Shown here piece by piece: positions 17,095 through 27,134 of a stretch of 64,000 nt of DNA. The notes beneath the pieces are model-generated. The model was not told where the DNA came from and searched no databases. It saw only the letters and a list, made by a program, of their open reading frames with translations. The DNA is taken from NCBI GenBank assembly GCA_963752045.1, contig CAVVWN010000014.1, positions 744,001 to 808,000 on the forward strand, read 5' to 3'. This stretch comes from DATKDF01 sp963752045. GTDB lineage: Bacteria; Acidobacteriota; Vicinamibacteria; Vicinamibacterales; SCN-69-37. The translations under genes and the position numbers were made by a program. The first letter of the stretch is position 1. Each line of letters opens with the position of its first letter.

Positions 17095-17439
17095 CTATGT
17101 CGCTTCGAAGCTCGCGAGCGCGTCGGCCTCGGTGTCGTACGTGTCGAACACCATGATCAGCTTGGTCATGACGAGCAGGTCCTTCGACCGCTTGCCGAGG
17201 TTGAAGAGCTTCAGGCGGCCCTCATGCCTCCGGACGCTCGTGAAACTCGAGACAAGCTCGCCGAGCCCGGTGCTGTCGATGTAGGTGACGTCCCCGAGGT
17301 TGATCAGGATGTTCTTGATGCCCTGGTGCAGCATGCTGTTGATCTTGTCCTTCAGCCGGACGCTCTCTTCGCCGAGCGTCAGCCGTCCGCCCAGATCCAG
17401 CACCGTGACCGCGCCCACACGCCGTTCCCGCATGTCCAT
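17095..17439 (-). CDS. STAS-domain anti-sigma factor antagonist
   Basis: A 114-residue STAS protein. The conserved phosphorylatable serine is Ser 56 in VTYIDSTGLGELV. Such proteins bind anti-sigma kinases in their unphosphorylated form and so release a sigma factor or other partner. No partner kinase is beside it. Full length for the family. Confidence 0.9.
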   Translation of the reverse strand: MDMRERRVGAVTVLDLGGRLTLGEESVRLKDKINSMLHQGIKNILINLGDVTYIDSTGLGELVSSFTSVRRHEGRLKLFNLGKRSKDLLVMTKLIMVFDTYDTEADALASFEAT

Positions 17440-17591
17440 GACATCCCTCCCTCAGGAGTGCCCAGCCCGCGAATTCTACCTCCAAACCCGCCAGGCGGCC
17501 TCTTGCCCCTTTTTCGTTCGTGCTCTGCTAGGATTTGCCGGTTCCGACGTCAGCTCGGTCGCTTTCGCTCTTTCCCAGCCCGGAGGATGCC

Positions 17592-18149
17592 ATGGTCTCA
17601 CTGTCCGCACTCTGGATGCCGATTCTCCTCTCCGCCGTCTTGGTGTTCGTCGCAAGCTCCGTCATTCACATGATGCTGCCGTACCACAAGAGCGACTACG
17701 GCAGGGTGCCTGACGAGGACAAGGTGATCGCGGCGCTTCAGCCGTTCAGGATTCCGCCCGGCGACTACGTCATGCCCCACGCCGGTTCGATGGATGCCAT
17801 GAAGGATCCGGCGTTCATCGCGAAGATGACGGCGGGGCCCGTGGTCGTCATGACGGTGCGGCCGAGCGGGCCGCCGGCCATGGGAAAGAGCCTGGTCCTC
17901 TGGTTCCTCTATGCGGTGGTCGTGAGCGGCATGGCCGCCTACGTGACGGGGCGCGTGCTCGGTCCCGGAGCCGATTATCTTGCCGCATTCCGGTTTGCCG
18001 GGACGACGGCGTTTGCCGCCTACGCCATGGCCCAGCTCCAGGATTCGATCTGGATGGGGCGGTCGTGGAGCACGACCATCAAGAACATGTTCGACGGGTT
18101 CGTCTACGCGCTCCTCACCGGCGGGACGTTCGGGTGGCTGTGGCCGTAG
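17592..18149 (+). CDS. Conserved membrane protein, function unknown
   Basis: A 185-residue integral membrane protein with an N-terminal segment (LWMPILLSAVLVFVASSVIHMML), a soluble middle (ALQPFRIPPGDYVMPHAGSMDAMKD) and two or three C-terminal segments (SLVLWFLYAVVVSGMAAYV, FRFAGTTAFAAYAMA, FVYALLTGGTFGWLWP). The GGAGG at 17582-17586 sits 5 nt before ATG 17592 and decides the start. The family is familiar as a hypothetical protein, but no function can be assigned. Confidence 0.8.
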   Translation: MVSLSALWMPILLSAVLVFVASSVIHMMLPYHKSDYGRVPDEDKVIAALQPFRIPPGDYVMPHAGSMDAMKDPAFIAKMTAGPVVVMTVRPSGPPAMGKSLVLWFLYAVVVSGMAAYVTGRVLGPGADYLAAFRFAGTTAFAAYAMAQLQDSIWMGRSWSTTIKNMFDGFVYALLTGGTFGWLWP

Positions 18150-18197
18150 CGACGTCTGGCCCTGCCCGGCGAAGGGCAGGCGACAAGGGAGGTGTGC

Positions 18198-19289
18198 GTG
18201 CGCGGACTTCGTGACATCAGCAGATGTTTCTTCGCTCTTGGCCTCACGGCCGGGCTCATGGGCTGCGCCGCCGAGCCGGCCGTGGACGTGTCACCGGCCG
18301 GGTACTTCGATTCGACGGGCCGGGCCGACGTACTCTCGGGCGGGGCGCGCCGGATTCCCATCACGACCCCGAAGGGCACGTTCAACGTCTGGACCAAGCG
18401 CGTGGGCAACAACCCGCGTATCAAACTGCTGCTGCTGCATGGCGGTCCCGGCGCCACATCGGAGTACTTCGAGGCGGCTGACAGCTACCTGCCTGGCGCG
18501 GGCGTCGAGTACTACTACTACGACCAGCTGGGGTCGTTCCGGAGCGACCAGCCCGACGATCCGGACTTGCTCGACACCGCGCGTTTCGTCGAAGAAGTCG
18601 AGCAGGTGCGCGTGGCGCTCGGCCTCGACTCGTCCAACTTCTTCCTGCTCGGTCATTCCTGGGGCGGCATCCTCGCACTCGAGTACGCGCTGAAGTACCA
18701 GCAGAACCTGCGCGGCCTCGTCATCTCGAACATGGTGCCGAGCATTCCCGACTACAACACCTACGCGGAGACCGTGTTGATGCCGGCCATGGATCAGGAC
18801 GCGCTCGCCGAGATCAAGCGGCTGGAGGCGGCCGGTGACACGGCAAACCCGCGATACATGGAACTGCTCATGCCGCTTCACTACGTACACCACATACTCA
18901 GGATGCCGGAGGACCAGTGGCCCGATCCCGTGTTGCGGGCCTTTGCGCACCTCAATCCGAACGTCTACGTGCCGATGCAGGGGCCGAGCGAGCTCGGGGC
19001 GAGCGGCATCCTGGGCGACTGGGATCGCAAGGCAGACCTCAAGCGCATCGCCGTGCCGACGCTCGCGATTGGCGCCGCCCACGACACGATGGATCCGAAG
19101 CAGATGGAGTGGATGGCAGGGCAGGTCCAGCGCGGCCGGTACCTTCACTGCCCCAACGGCAGCCACATGGCCATGTACGACGATCAGCAGACGTACTTCG
19201 CCGGCTTGATTGCGTTCCTGCGCGACGTGGATGCGGGACGATTCGGGCTCATCACACCGGGTGGCGAGGCCGAAGCGGCGGGCCACTAG
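18198..19289 (+). CDS. Lipoprotein alpha/beta hydrolase, proline iminopeptidase-like (S33)
   Basis: A 363-residue protein with a lipobox signal (LTAGLMGCAAEP), so probably anchored to a membrane outside the cytoplasm. The alpha/beta hydrolase core has LLLLHGGPGATSEYF (oxyanion loop), YYYDQLGSF, LGHSWGGILALEY (nucleophile Ser), an acid near HDTMDPKQMEW and the His in CPNGSHMAMYDD. These match the prolyl iminopeptidase/tricorn-interacting factor F1 group, which releases N-terminal residues. GTG 18198 is chosen because AGGGAGG lies 5 nt upstream; a GTG at 18192 overlaps that site. Confidence 0.88.
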   Translation: MRGLRDISRCFFALGLTAGLMGCAAEPAVDVSPAGYFDSTGRADVLSGGARRIPITTPKGTFNVWTKRVGNNPRIKLLLLHGGPGATSEYFEAADSYLPGAGVEYYYYDQLGSFRSDQPDDPDLLDTARFVEEVEQVRVALGLDSSNFFLLGHSWGGILALEYALKYQQNLRGLVISNMVPSIPDYNTYAETVLMPAMDQDALAEIKRLEAAGDTANPRYMELLMPLHYVHHILRMPEDQWPDPVLRAFAHLNPNVYVPMQGPSELGASGILGDWDRKADLKRIAVPTLAIGAAHDTMDPKQMEWMAGQVQRGRYLHCPNGSHMAMYDDQQTYFAGLIAFLRDVDAGRFGLITPGGEAEAAGH

Positions 19290-19298
19290 AGACCCGGA

Positions 19299-20684
19299 CT
19301 AGCCGCCGCCACCGCCCCCGAAGCCTCGGCCGGTCTGCGAGCTCCACCGTGGATTGACCACGTTGTTGTAGATGGAGCCGAACTGGTAGCTGAATCCGAC
19401 CTGCATGCGATAGCGGTAGTTCGTCTCGAGGCGCTTCAGGCGAAGCAGCACTTCCTCGTCGGTGGCCTCACCCGCCGGCAGGTAGAGCTGGTTTCGCACG
19501 CGCGAGAGGCTGCCCTCGACGTTGAGACTGAAGCCTCGGAAAAGCCGCACGTCTGCGTCGGCGAAAAGATCGATGTTGTACTTGGACGTGTCGTGCAGAT
19601 AGGCGGCATACGCCGCCGAGGCGCGCCACGTGCCCCATGGCTGGCGGAGCGCCAGGATGGCCGCCAGGCGATGATCGCCGAGCGTCTCCTCGAGCTTGCT
19701 GTAGAGCGTCACTTCGTAATACTTCAGGTGCGCGACACCGATTGAATACTGAATCACGAACGACCGACGCGTGGATTCCGAATACGGGAAGAAGTCGTAC
19801 TCGATCCCCGTCGAGATTCCGGCATCACGCTTCTCGTTCGACTGGGTGCTCGACCTGATCTGGGCGCGCAGCAGGCCGCCCCAATGCTCCTCGCCGATGC
19901 TCTTGATGACCGACCCGGTCACGTTCCAGGACTCGGTCGAGCTGTCGACCTTGCTGCCGTCGCTCAGCGTGTACTCACCGGTGTTGAAGTCGCCATTCGA
20001 CGTGAAGCTGAACTTCCAGCGGTCCGTCGTGCGGTTGGCGGAGAAATTGGCGCGGATGCGCTGGCTTTTCTGCCGTTCCTCACCGTTCATTTCGATGCTC
20101 GAGCCGACGCGGAAGATCCAGAAGTTCCAGGGGTCTTCAACGACCTGCGGCGTTGCCGTGGCGGCGCCGGCCGGCGCGGTGTAGCGGAGCGACAACTGCT
20201 CGGCTGTCGGCGTGCGCAGCAGGTATGGCGTGAGCCCGAGCGAGAAGGTCCTGGACACGCCGCGGCGCCGTTCGTCCTCCGTGTCCGTGCCGCTGCTCGC
20301 GTAGATCAGCCGCTGCTGGATGTCGGCGAACCGGTCGAGCCCGATGAACTGGAACGTGTACTCGCGCCCGCCGGTGGCCGTGTCCTGCGTGGTCACGAGC
20401 ACGTGCACGTCGGCATCGCTCTGGTCGCGGACGTAGTTGACGTAGTTGATGTCCTGCCGGATGTTGTTGAAATCACACTGGCTGCAGTCGAGAAAGACCC
20501 GCAGTACCAGCCCGGCCTGTGTCTCCCGGTCACCGCCGGGAGGCTGGGTCGGGCCCTGAGCCGCCGCAGGCAGGACGGCAATGACGACGAGCGTGACGGC
20601 GAAGAGGAAACGCAATGGATGAGTCCAGACTGATGAGGCGGGTGCCGATCGACCGCTAGGGAGTATACCTGTCCGGCGCAGCAA
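19299..20684 (-). CDS. Predicted outer-membrane beta-barrel protein, unknown function
   Basis: About 461 residues. A signal peptide (LRFLFAVTLVVIAVLPAAAQ) is preceded by a long N-terminal stretch, then a domain with CSQCD (possible redox pair or metal site) followed by many alternating amphipathic strands (RANFSANRTTDRWKFSFTSNGDF, SIGVAHLKYYEVTLYSKLEE) and a Gly-rich tail. The strands suggest a porin-like barrel. The TTG at 20684 is used because GAGGT, overlapping the TetR stop, is 6 nt upstream; TTG 20615, at the signal peptide itself, is the alternative. It lies directly downstream of a TetR gene and is probably in its operon. Confidence 0.7.
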   Translation of the reverse strand: MLRRTGILPSGRSAPASSVWTHPLRFLFAVTLVVIAVLPAAAQGPTQPPGGDRETQAGLVLRVFLDCSQCDFNNIRQDINYVNYVRDQSDADVHVLVTTQDTATGGREYTFQFIGLDRFADIQQRLIYASSGTDTEDERRRGVSRTFSLGLTPYLLRTPTAEQLSLRYTAPAGAATATPQVVEDPWNFWIFRVGSSIEMNGEERQKSQRIRANFSANRTTDRWKFSFTSNGDFNTGEYTLSDGSKVDSSTESWNVTGSVIKSIGEEHWGGLLRAQIRSSTQSNEKRDAGISTGIEYDFFPYSESTRRSFVIQYSIGVAHLKYYEVTLYSKLEETLGDHRLAAILALRQPWGTWRASAAYAAYLHDTSKYNIDLFADADVRLFRGFSLNVEGSLSRVRNQLYLPAGEATDEEVLLRLKRLETNYRYRMQVGFSYQFGSIYNNVVNPRWSSQTGRGFGGGGGG

Positions 20685-20693
20685 GCGCTTACC

Positions 20694-21293
20694 TCACGGG
20701 CGCAGGCCCTCGAGGACTCGGGCGAAAACCGCGGTCGACCGTCCGGCAAGATCCCGGCTCTTCGCCGTCTTCGCGGTGGCGAGCACGCCCAGAATCGCGG
20801 CCAGCGTGAAGGCGGCCATGTCGTCGGCGTCGAGGTCAGGCTTTACGTGTCCTTCGGCCTGGCCGCGACGCCAGAGTCCTGCCAGCGCGGCCCGCCAGTC
20901 GGTCGCAACGGCCTCGAGCCTGAGGCGAAAGCCCTCGTCGATACCGGACATCTCCTGGGCCAGATTGGCGAACGGGCAGCCACCGTGAATGACCTCCTCA
21001 GGGCTACGGTCGAGAAACGCGCGTATTTGTTCGGGAATCGAGCGGATCGCGTCGCCAGGAGCCTCGAGCGGCGCGATCCAATGGTCGTTGACCCAGGCCC
21101 TGACTGGCCCTTCGACAACCGCGTAGCCCAGATGCAGTTTGGTGGAGAAGTGGTGAAAGAGCGCGCCTTTGGTGATGCCCGTGCCGTCGAGGATGCGGTC
21201 GATGCTGGCGCCCTGGAAGCCGTTTCGGTAGACCTCCCAGAAAGCGGCGTCGAGTATTCGCTGCCGTGTCTCGCGTGGTTGCTTGGTGGCCAT
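20694..21293 (-). CDS. TetR/AcrR-family repressor
   Basis: A 199-residue one-component regulator. The N-terminal helix-turn-helix is clear (RQRILDAAFWEVYRNGFQGASIDRILDGTGITKGALFHHFSTK), followed by an all-helical ligand-binding domain with HGGCPFANLAQEMS. It lies head-to-head with the BBE flavoenzyme gene, with a dyad operator candidate at 21327-21342 between them, and runs into the barrel gene on its own strand. It may control both. Ligand unknown. Confidence 0.9.
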   Translation of the reverse strand: MATKQPRETRQRILDAAFWEVYRNGFQGASIDRILDGTGITKGALFHHFSTKLHLGYAVVEGPVRAWVNDHWIAPLEAPGDAIRSIPEQIRAFLDRSPEEVIHGGCPFANLAQEMSGIDEGFRLRLEAVATDWRAALAGLWRRGQAEGHVKPDLDADDMAAFTLAAILGVLATAKTAKSRDLAGRSTAVFARVLEGLRP

Positions 21294-21326
21294 GGCCTTA
21301 AGTCATTGCCAAATATAGCTCAATAA

Positions 21327-21342
21327 CATACCAACCAGTATG
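21327..21342. promoter_or_regulatory. Candidate TetR operator
   Basis: CATACCAACCAGTATG has 5-bp arms CATAC and GTATG and sits 34 bp upstream of the repressor's ATG, inside an AT-rich stretch. A wider imperfect dyad, GCCAAATATA (21308-21317) and TATATTTTGGC (21345-21355), flanks it. The regulator is inferred from position. Confidence 0.5.
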
Positions 21343-21489
21343 ACTTATATTTTGGCCGTGCTCGGATGCTTAGATACCGTATAGTCGGTTTGTAATGATT
21401 GCCCCATGCGAAGCCTGTCCACAGCCGCCCAACGCGGTGATACCATCCCGTTCACCCCACACCGTTGCCCCGCGGAGGCGCCTCCCGCA

Positions 21490-22884
21490 ATGAGCTCACT
21501 CGACTCCACGGCCTTCGACCACCTCAGACCGCAGGTTCGCGGTCACCTGCTGCCCTTCGGCAGCCCGGGCTACGACGCGGCCCGCGCACTGTGGAACGGC
21601 ATGATCGACCGGCGACCCGCTGCGGTTCTGCAATGCCTTGGGACCTCTGACGTCATCGCGGGCGTCAATTTCGCGCGCACCCATGGCCTGCCGCTCTCGG
21701 TGAAAGGCGGCGGCCACAACATCGCCGGCCTCGGCATGTGCGACGCCGGGCTCGCCCTCGACATGTCGCTCATGCGCGGGGTCCGCGTCGACCCGCGTGA
21801 GAAGACGGCGCACGCCCAGGCCGGCTGCCTCCTGGGCGACGTGGACCGCGAGACCCAGCTCCATGGCCTGGCTGCCGTGCTCGGCTTCGTGTCGAACACC
21901 GGGATCGCCGGCCTCACGCTCGGCGGCGGCTTCGGCTATCTGACGCGTCGCCACGGGTGGACGTGCGATACGGTCCGCTCCTTCGACGTCGTCACCGCCG
22001 AGGGCAACGTCGTTCGCGCGAGCGGCTCGGAAAACACCGATCTGTTCTGGGCCCTGCGCGGTGGCGGCGGCAACTTCGGCGTCGTGACGAGCATCGAGTA
22101 CGAGCTTTTCGACGTGGGACCGGAGGTCTATGCCGGCGCAGTAGCCTGGCCGGTGGAACAGGCTCAGGACGTCATCGAGGCGTTCCTGAAGTTGCAGCAC
22201 GCCGCACCGCTCGATCTTGCAGGCGTGATGGGCTATCGCATCGCCCCACCGGCACCCTGGCTGGCGCCGGAGATTCACGGCAAACCGATCGTGCTCGTGA
22301 TCGCCTGCCATGTCGGCGACGTGGCCGAGGGCGAGCGGCTGCTCGGTCCGCTCAAGCAAACCGGACGGCCAGCCGGCGACGTTCTGCAGCGTCGGCCGTA
22401 CCTGACGCAGCAGTCACTGCTCGACGCGACACAGCCTGCCGGGCGTCGATACTACTGGAAGTCCGAGTACATCAAAGACGTCGACGACGAGCTGCTCCGG
22501 GCGCTGCGCGACGAAGCCTCCGACGCACCTTCTCCCCATTCGGCCATTCTGCTTTTTGCGCTCGACGGCGCGCTCAACGCCCTTCCGGCGAGTCACTCTC
22601 CCGCCGGCAACCGCGACGCGCGCGCGGTGCTCAACGTCGCGGCGTCGTGGGATCGCGCGGCCGATGACGAGGTCAATGTGGAGTGGGCACGCAAGAGCTG
22701 GCGGAACCTGCGCCGATTCTCGACGGGCGGCGTCTACGTGAACTTCCTGAGCGAAGAGGAAACCGGCGACCGGCTGCAGGCGGCCTACGGGCAGCACCTG
22801 GAACGCCTGGCTGCGATCAAGGCCGTGTGGGATCCGTCGAACCTCTTCCGTATCAACAAGAACCTGGCCCCGGCCGGCGCGTGA
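21490..22884 (+). CDS. FAD-binding oxidoreductase, berberine-bridge (BBE) type
   Basis: A 464-residue flavoenzyme of the VAO/BBE family, oxidising an alcohol or similar group. The FAD-binding domain has SVKGGGHNIAGLGM (His for covalent flavin attachment), NTGIAGLTLGGGFGYLTRRHG and GGGGNFGVVTSIEYEL. The C-terminus shows the BBE motif (YVNFLSEE.. WDPSNLFRINKNLAP). ATG 21490 has GGAGG about 11 nt upstream; an upstream ATG at 21406 would add 28 residues without homology. Divergent from the TetR gene and probably under its control. Substrate unknown. Confidence 0.88.
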   Translation: MSSLDSTAFDHLRPQVRGHLLPFGSPGYDAARALWNGMIDRRPAAVLQCLGTSDVIAGVNFARTHGLPLSVKGGGHNIAGLGMCDAGLALDMSLMRGVRVDPREKTAHAQAGCLLGDVDRETQLHGLAAVLGFVSNTGIAGLTLGGGFGYLTRRHGWTCDTVRSFDVVTAEGNVVRASGSENTDLFWALRGGGGNFGVVTSIEYELFDVGPEVYAGAVAWPVEQAQDVIEAFLKLQHAAPLDLAGVMGYRIAPPAPWLAPEIHGKPIVLVIACHVGDVAEGERLLGPLKQTGRPAGDVLQRRPYLTQQSLLDATQPAGRRYYWKSEYIKDVDDELLRALRDEASDAPSPHSAILLFALDGALNALPASHSPAGNRDARAVLNVAASWDRAADDEVNVEWARKSWRNLRRFSTGGVYVNFLSEEETGDRLQAAYGQHLERLAAIKAVWDPSNLFRINKNLAPAGA

Positions 22885-22926
22885 GCGTTCGGGTATTCTG
22901 GTGCCGGCATCACGGCCCTGTCAGGC

Positions 22927-25220
22927 ATGGGAACCCACACGGCCCGGGACATCGGCGCATTCCTCGAGCGGCAGTACGGCCTGTCCGGTGAGCTCGTCCG
23001 TCTTGGCGGCGAGCACGTCACGGCCAACTACAGGCTGACCACGCCTGACGGCCGTGCGTTCGTCGTGAAGATCGCCGATGGATATGACGAGGCCGGCATC
23101 GATCTGGAGTTCCAGCTGATCGAGCGCGCGCACGCGGCCGATCTGGGCATCCGCTTTCCACGGTGTCACACCACCATCACGGGACATGCCACAAGCTCCG
23201 TCAACGGCCAAGCTGGCGGTGCGCGCGGTCGCGTGCTCGAGTTCGTGCCGGGCACCACGTGGGGCGAGGTCCGTGAACGGCCCCGCGAACTGCTGACCGA
23301 TCTCGGCCGCGCGCTCGGCGCGCTCGATCGCGTGCTCGCGTCCATCGAGCTGGGCCCGACGCGCACGCACCTCTGGGATCTGACCCGCGCCGGACAGCAC
23401 CGCCGGCTCGTGGCGTTCGTGCCCGACAAGTCGCGTCGGCATCTGCTCGAGTGGACGTTTCTGCAGTACGCGTCGGCAGCGCGCGATCTGGACCGGCTGC
23501 CGCACTCCTACATCCACGGCGACGCCAACGACGAGAACGTCCTCGTCGAGAACGGCCGGGTCGTCGGCCTCATCGACTTCGGCGACAGCCTGTGGAACCC
23601 CACGGTCTGCGAGCTGGCCATCGCGCTCGCCTACGCGATGCTCGACGAGGCGGATCCGCTCGACTCCGGCGCTGACGTCGTGGGTGCGTACCACGCGGAA
23701 CGGCCGCTCTCGCCTGACGAGCTTCGCGTGCTCGTGCCGCTCGTGCTTGGCCGGCTGTCGGTGACCGTCGCGCGAGCCGCCTGGCGACGGACGGTCAATC
23801 CGGAACATCCGACCTGGTTCGTGACCGAGGACCGCGCCTGGCGTCTGCTCGAACGGCTGGCTGCCGTGGATCCAGCCGAAGCCGGGTCGCGGCTGGCCGC
23901 CTCGACCGGTCTCGACCCGTATGCGGACCGAGGCGCACCCCTTGAGGCGCTCCTCGAGCGCCGGCGCCGCCATGTCGGCCCGTCGCTGTCGATCGCCTAC
24001 CAGGAGCCACTCGAGATCGTCAGGGGTCGCGGACAGTTTCTCTTCGACCACCGCGGTCGCGCCTTCCTGGATCTCGTCAACAACGTGTGCCACGTCGGCC
24101 ACTGTCACCCGAGAGTCGTCGACGCCGCCGCACGGCAGATGGCCGAGCTCAACACGAATACGCGGTACCTGCACCGCAATCTCGTGGAGTACGCCGAGCG
24201 GCTGTCGGCCACGTTGCCGGATCCGCTCGAAGTGTGCTTCTTCGTCAACTCCGGCACCGAAGCCAACGAGCTGGCCCTTCGGCTTGCCGCCACGCACACC
24301 GGCCGCCGACACATGCTCGTCGTCGACGGTGCCTACCACGGGCATTCGGCCCGGCTCATTGCGGCCAGCCCCTACAAGTTCATGGGACCGGGTGGCGCGG
24401 GCGCGCCCGAGCCGTGGGTGCACGTCGTGCCCATGCCTGACGGGTATCGCGGACAGCATCGGGGACGGGACCGAACGGCCGGCATCACCTGGGGCAACGA
24501 AGTCGGAGCGGGTCATCGAGCAGGCGGGCGCCCCTGTCGCAGCGTTCATCACTGAGTCGTTTCAGTCATGCGGCGGCCAGATCCTTCCGCCCCCGGGCTA
24601 TCTCGAGACGGCGTTCCGCCACGTACGCGCAGGCCGGCGGGCTGTGCATCGCCGACGAGGTCCAGACCGGGTTCGGCCGCGCAGGCTCCCACTTCTGGGC
24701 GTTCGAAACTCAGGGAGTAGTTCCCGACATCGTCGTCATGGGCAAGCCCATCGGCAACGGGCACCCGATGGGCGCCGTCGTGACCACGCGTGCCATCGCC
24801 GAGTCGTTCGCCAACGGCATGGAGTTCTTCTCGACGTTCGGGGGCAATCCCGTCTCGTGCGCGGTCGGCCTTGCCGTGCTCGACGTGATTCGGGACGAGG
24901 GGCTGCGCGAGCACGCGTTCGAGGTTGGTGGGCGGATGCTGGACGGCCTTCGGGACCTGATGTCGCGGCACGAGATCATTGGTGACGTGCGCGGCGTCGG
25001 GCTGTTCATCGGCGTCGAGCTCGTTCGGAGCCGGGAGACGCTCGAGCCGGCCACGCGCGAGGCTGACGAGCTCATCAATCGGCTGCAGCGCCGCGGCGTG
25101 CTCCTGAGCACTGACGGTCCCCATCACAACGTCCTCAAGATCAAGCCGCCGATGGTCATCACCGCGGAAGACGTGGACATGGTCGTCCGGGTGATGGACG
25201 ACGAGCTCCCAGGAGGTTGA
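22927..25220 (+). pseudogene. APH-like kinase / class III aminotransferase fusion, two frameshifts
   Basis: A fused enzyme of about 764 residues if read through. The N-terminal ~330 residues are an aminoglycoside/homoserine-type phosphotransferase with YIHGDANDENVLV and GLIDFGDSL. The C-terminal part is a class III PLP aminotransferase/phospho-lyase: FVNSGTEANELALRL, DGAYHGH, ESFQSCGGQILPPPGYL, CIADEVQTGFGRAGS and VVMGKPIGNG (PLP lysine). Two single G insertions, near 24505 and near 24632, break the frame. The same domain order is seen in enzymes that phosphorylate and then eliminate phosphate from amino alcohols. It is followed by the BASS transporter gene with only 7 bp between. Confidence 0.85.
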
Positions 25221-25227
25221 GTCACGC

Positions 25228-26103
25228 GTGAGTCCGACCCTCGATCTCGCCTCGAAGCTGATTGTGTTCGGGCTGCTCGTCACGGTGGGGTTCGATGTCA
25301 CGCGTGAAGCGCTCGCCCGGGTCGCGGCGCGCCCGGGCCTGGTGGCCGCCGGTGTGCTGCTGCCGCCCCTCCTCCTGCCGGCGCTCGCCGTCGCTCTGAT
25401 CGCATGCTTCGAACCGGAACCGGCGCTTGCCGCGGGGCTGCTGCTCCTGGCCACCTGCCCGATCGGCGGCCTGGCAAACATCTACACGCACCTGGCCGGT
25501 GCGTCGTCGATGCTGTCGATTACGATGACGGCCGTGTCCCTCGTCTGCGCGTTCGTCACGATCCCCGCAGCCACGCTGGTGGTCGAGAGGGTCTGGCAGT
25601 ACCAGGCTCCCTACGCCGTGCCGGCCGGCGTCTTGACGCGTGAACTGCTCACCGTGCTCGGCCCGCCCCTGCTCATCGGAGCTGTGATACGAGCCGTCTG
25701 GCCCGCGTGGGTCGAGCGCCATCGCACGGTCTTTCAGCGCGTTGGGATCGGAACACTCGTGATCCTGATCGCGCTTGTGATCGCCGACTCGATGTCGCAG
25801 CCGATGGAGGCGCCCGGGACGGCCGTGCTCCTTGCCGCGTGCTTCGTCACAGGCGGATTCGGTCTGGGCTGGGCTGTCGCGTCGGTCCTGCGAACAACAC
25901 CGCAGGACCGGTTCGCCGTGGCCGCGGAATTCGCGACGCGAAACGTCCCGGTATCCCTGGCCATTGCCCTGATGCTGGCCAGCCAGGCTGCCTTCACCTG
26001 GTTTGCCGCCGTGTACCTGGCCGTCGAGCTGCCGCTCGCCGCCGTTGCCGTTGCCGCATTTCGTCGCCGGTGGCCAACCACGGCACCCGGTACGAACGCC
26101 TGA
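25228..26103 (+). CDS. BASS (SBF-like) sodium/organic anion symporter
   Basis: A 291-residue inner-membrane transporter with eight to ten hydrophobic segments. The conserved CPIGGLANIYTHLAGASSMLS region and the EFATRNVPVSLAIALML segment match the bile acid:sodium symporter fold, which moves organic anions with sodium. GGAGG lies about 12 nt before the GTG start. It follows the kinase-aminotransferase gene with only 7 bp between them, so it may import that enzyme's substrate. The substrate itself cannot be read from sequence. Confidence 0.85.
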   Translation: MSPTLDLASKLIVFGLLVTVGFDVTREALARVAARPGLVAAGVLLPPLLLPALAVALIACFEPEPALAAGLLLLATCPIGGLANIYTHLAGASSMLSITMTAVSLVCAFVTIPAATLVVERVWQYQAPYAVPAGVLTRELLTVLGPPLLIGAVIRAVWPAWVERHRTVFQRVGIGTLVILIALVIADSMSQPMEAPGTAVLLAACFVTGGFGLGWAVASVLRTTPQDRFAVAAEFATRNVPVSLAIALMLASQAAFTWFAAVYLAVELPLAAVAVAAFRRRWPTTAPGTNA

Positions 26104-26125
26104 GACCGAGTCGGGTCGGCCTGGA

Positions 26126-27111
26126 TCACCTGTAGATGGTTGTCCAGTCCTGCCGCATGTCCACCACGGTCCAGCCTCGTCCAGCGGCTTCGTCGAGCGC
26201 GCGGTCGAGCCGGCCGACGTGCGATTCGCGGTCGTACTGCCACTCGCGGTCGGCGTCGGTGTGATGGACGATGAGTCCGAAGCGCCGGCCTGATCCGGCC
26301 GTCGTCCACTGCAGCATCTCGAGATCTCCATCCGAGTTGCCGAACGCGGCGATGGGCCTCCGGCCGATGAACTTGTGGATGCCGACGGGCTTGCCGGCCT
26401 TGTCGTCGATGAAGTCAATCGCGGGCTGCCGCACCAGCACGGGTGTGCCGTCGCGCATCTCGAACTGGACCTTGATGCTGCTGCCGATGACCTGTTCGGG
26501 CGGGATGCCGTACACCTCTTCCGTCCACGGGCGCATGAACTCGATGCCGCCGCCCGAGACGATGAAGGTCTTGAAGCCGTTGGCGCGCAGGTAGTCGAGC
26601 AGCTCGAGCATGGGCGCGTAGACCAGTTCCGTGAACGGCCGATCGAGTGTCGGATGGCGCGCGGTGCGGATCCAGTCCATGACGATCCGTTCGAACTCCG
26701 CCGTGGTCATACCGGCGTGCGTGGCCATCACGAGTTCCAGCAGTCCGTGCTCGCCGGTGGCCGCCAGGGCCTCCATGTCGCCGTCGAGCACGGCCTTGAA
26801 CGGCTGCGTGTCGGCCCATTCCGGATGGTCCGGCGCCATTGCCTTCACCCGGTCGATCGCGAACAGCAACTGGAAGTACACGGGCTGCTCGCTCCAGAGC
26901 GCGCCATCGTTGTCGAAGACGGCGATGCGGTCTTCGACGGGGACGAACTCGGCGCCGCCGGGTGTCGTGACGGCGTCGACGAAACGCGATGATGGCATCT
27001 GCTTCGTGCGCCGTCATTCCAGGAGGGCAGCGGATCGGCCGGAGGGTCGATCGGTTGCGCGCACCCGGCAATCGCAAGCAGCAGAGCTGCAGTAATCGGC
27101 CTGAGCTTCAT
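26126..27111 (-). pseudogene. HAD-family phosphatase lipoprotein, frameshifted near the N-terminus
   Basis: A HAD-superfamily phosphatase of the phosphoserine phosphatase-like group. The main frame (from about 26998) has AVFDNDGALWSEQP (nucleophile DxD; the usual DNDGT has Ala here), FIVSGGGIEFM (motif II) and AFGNSDGDLEML (motif IV). A lipoprotein signal (MKLRPITAALLLAIAGCAQPID) and the start of the mature region (LPSWNDGA) lie upstream in another frame. Several small indels between 26980 and 27015, including an extra A in GAAACGC, separate them. Homologous products usually have both parts in one frame. The main domain might still be translated from ATG 26998 as a cytoplasmic form. Confidence 0.75.
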
Positions 27112-27134
27112 GAATCCTGTCCTCTGAGTCTGTC

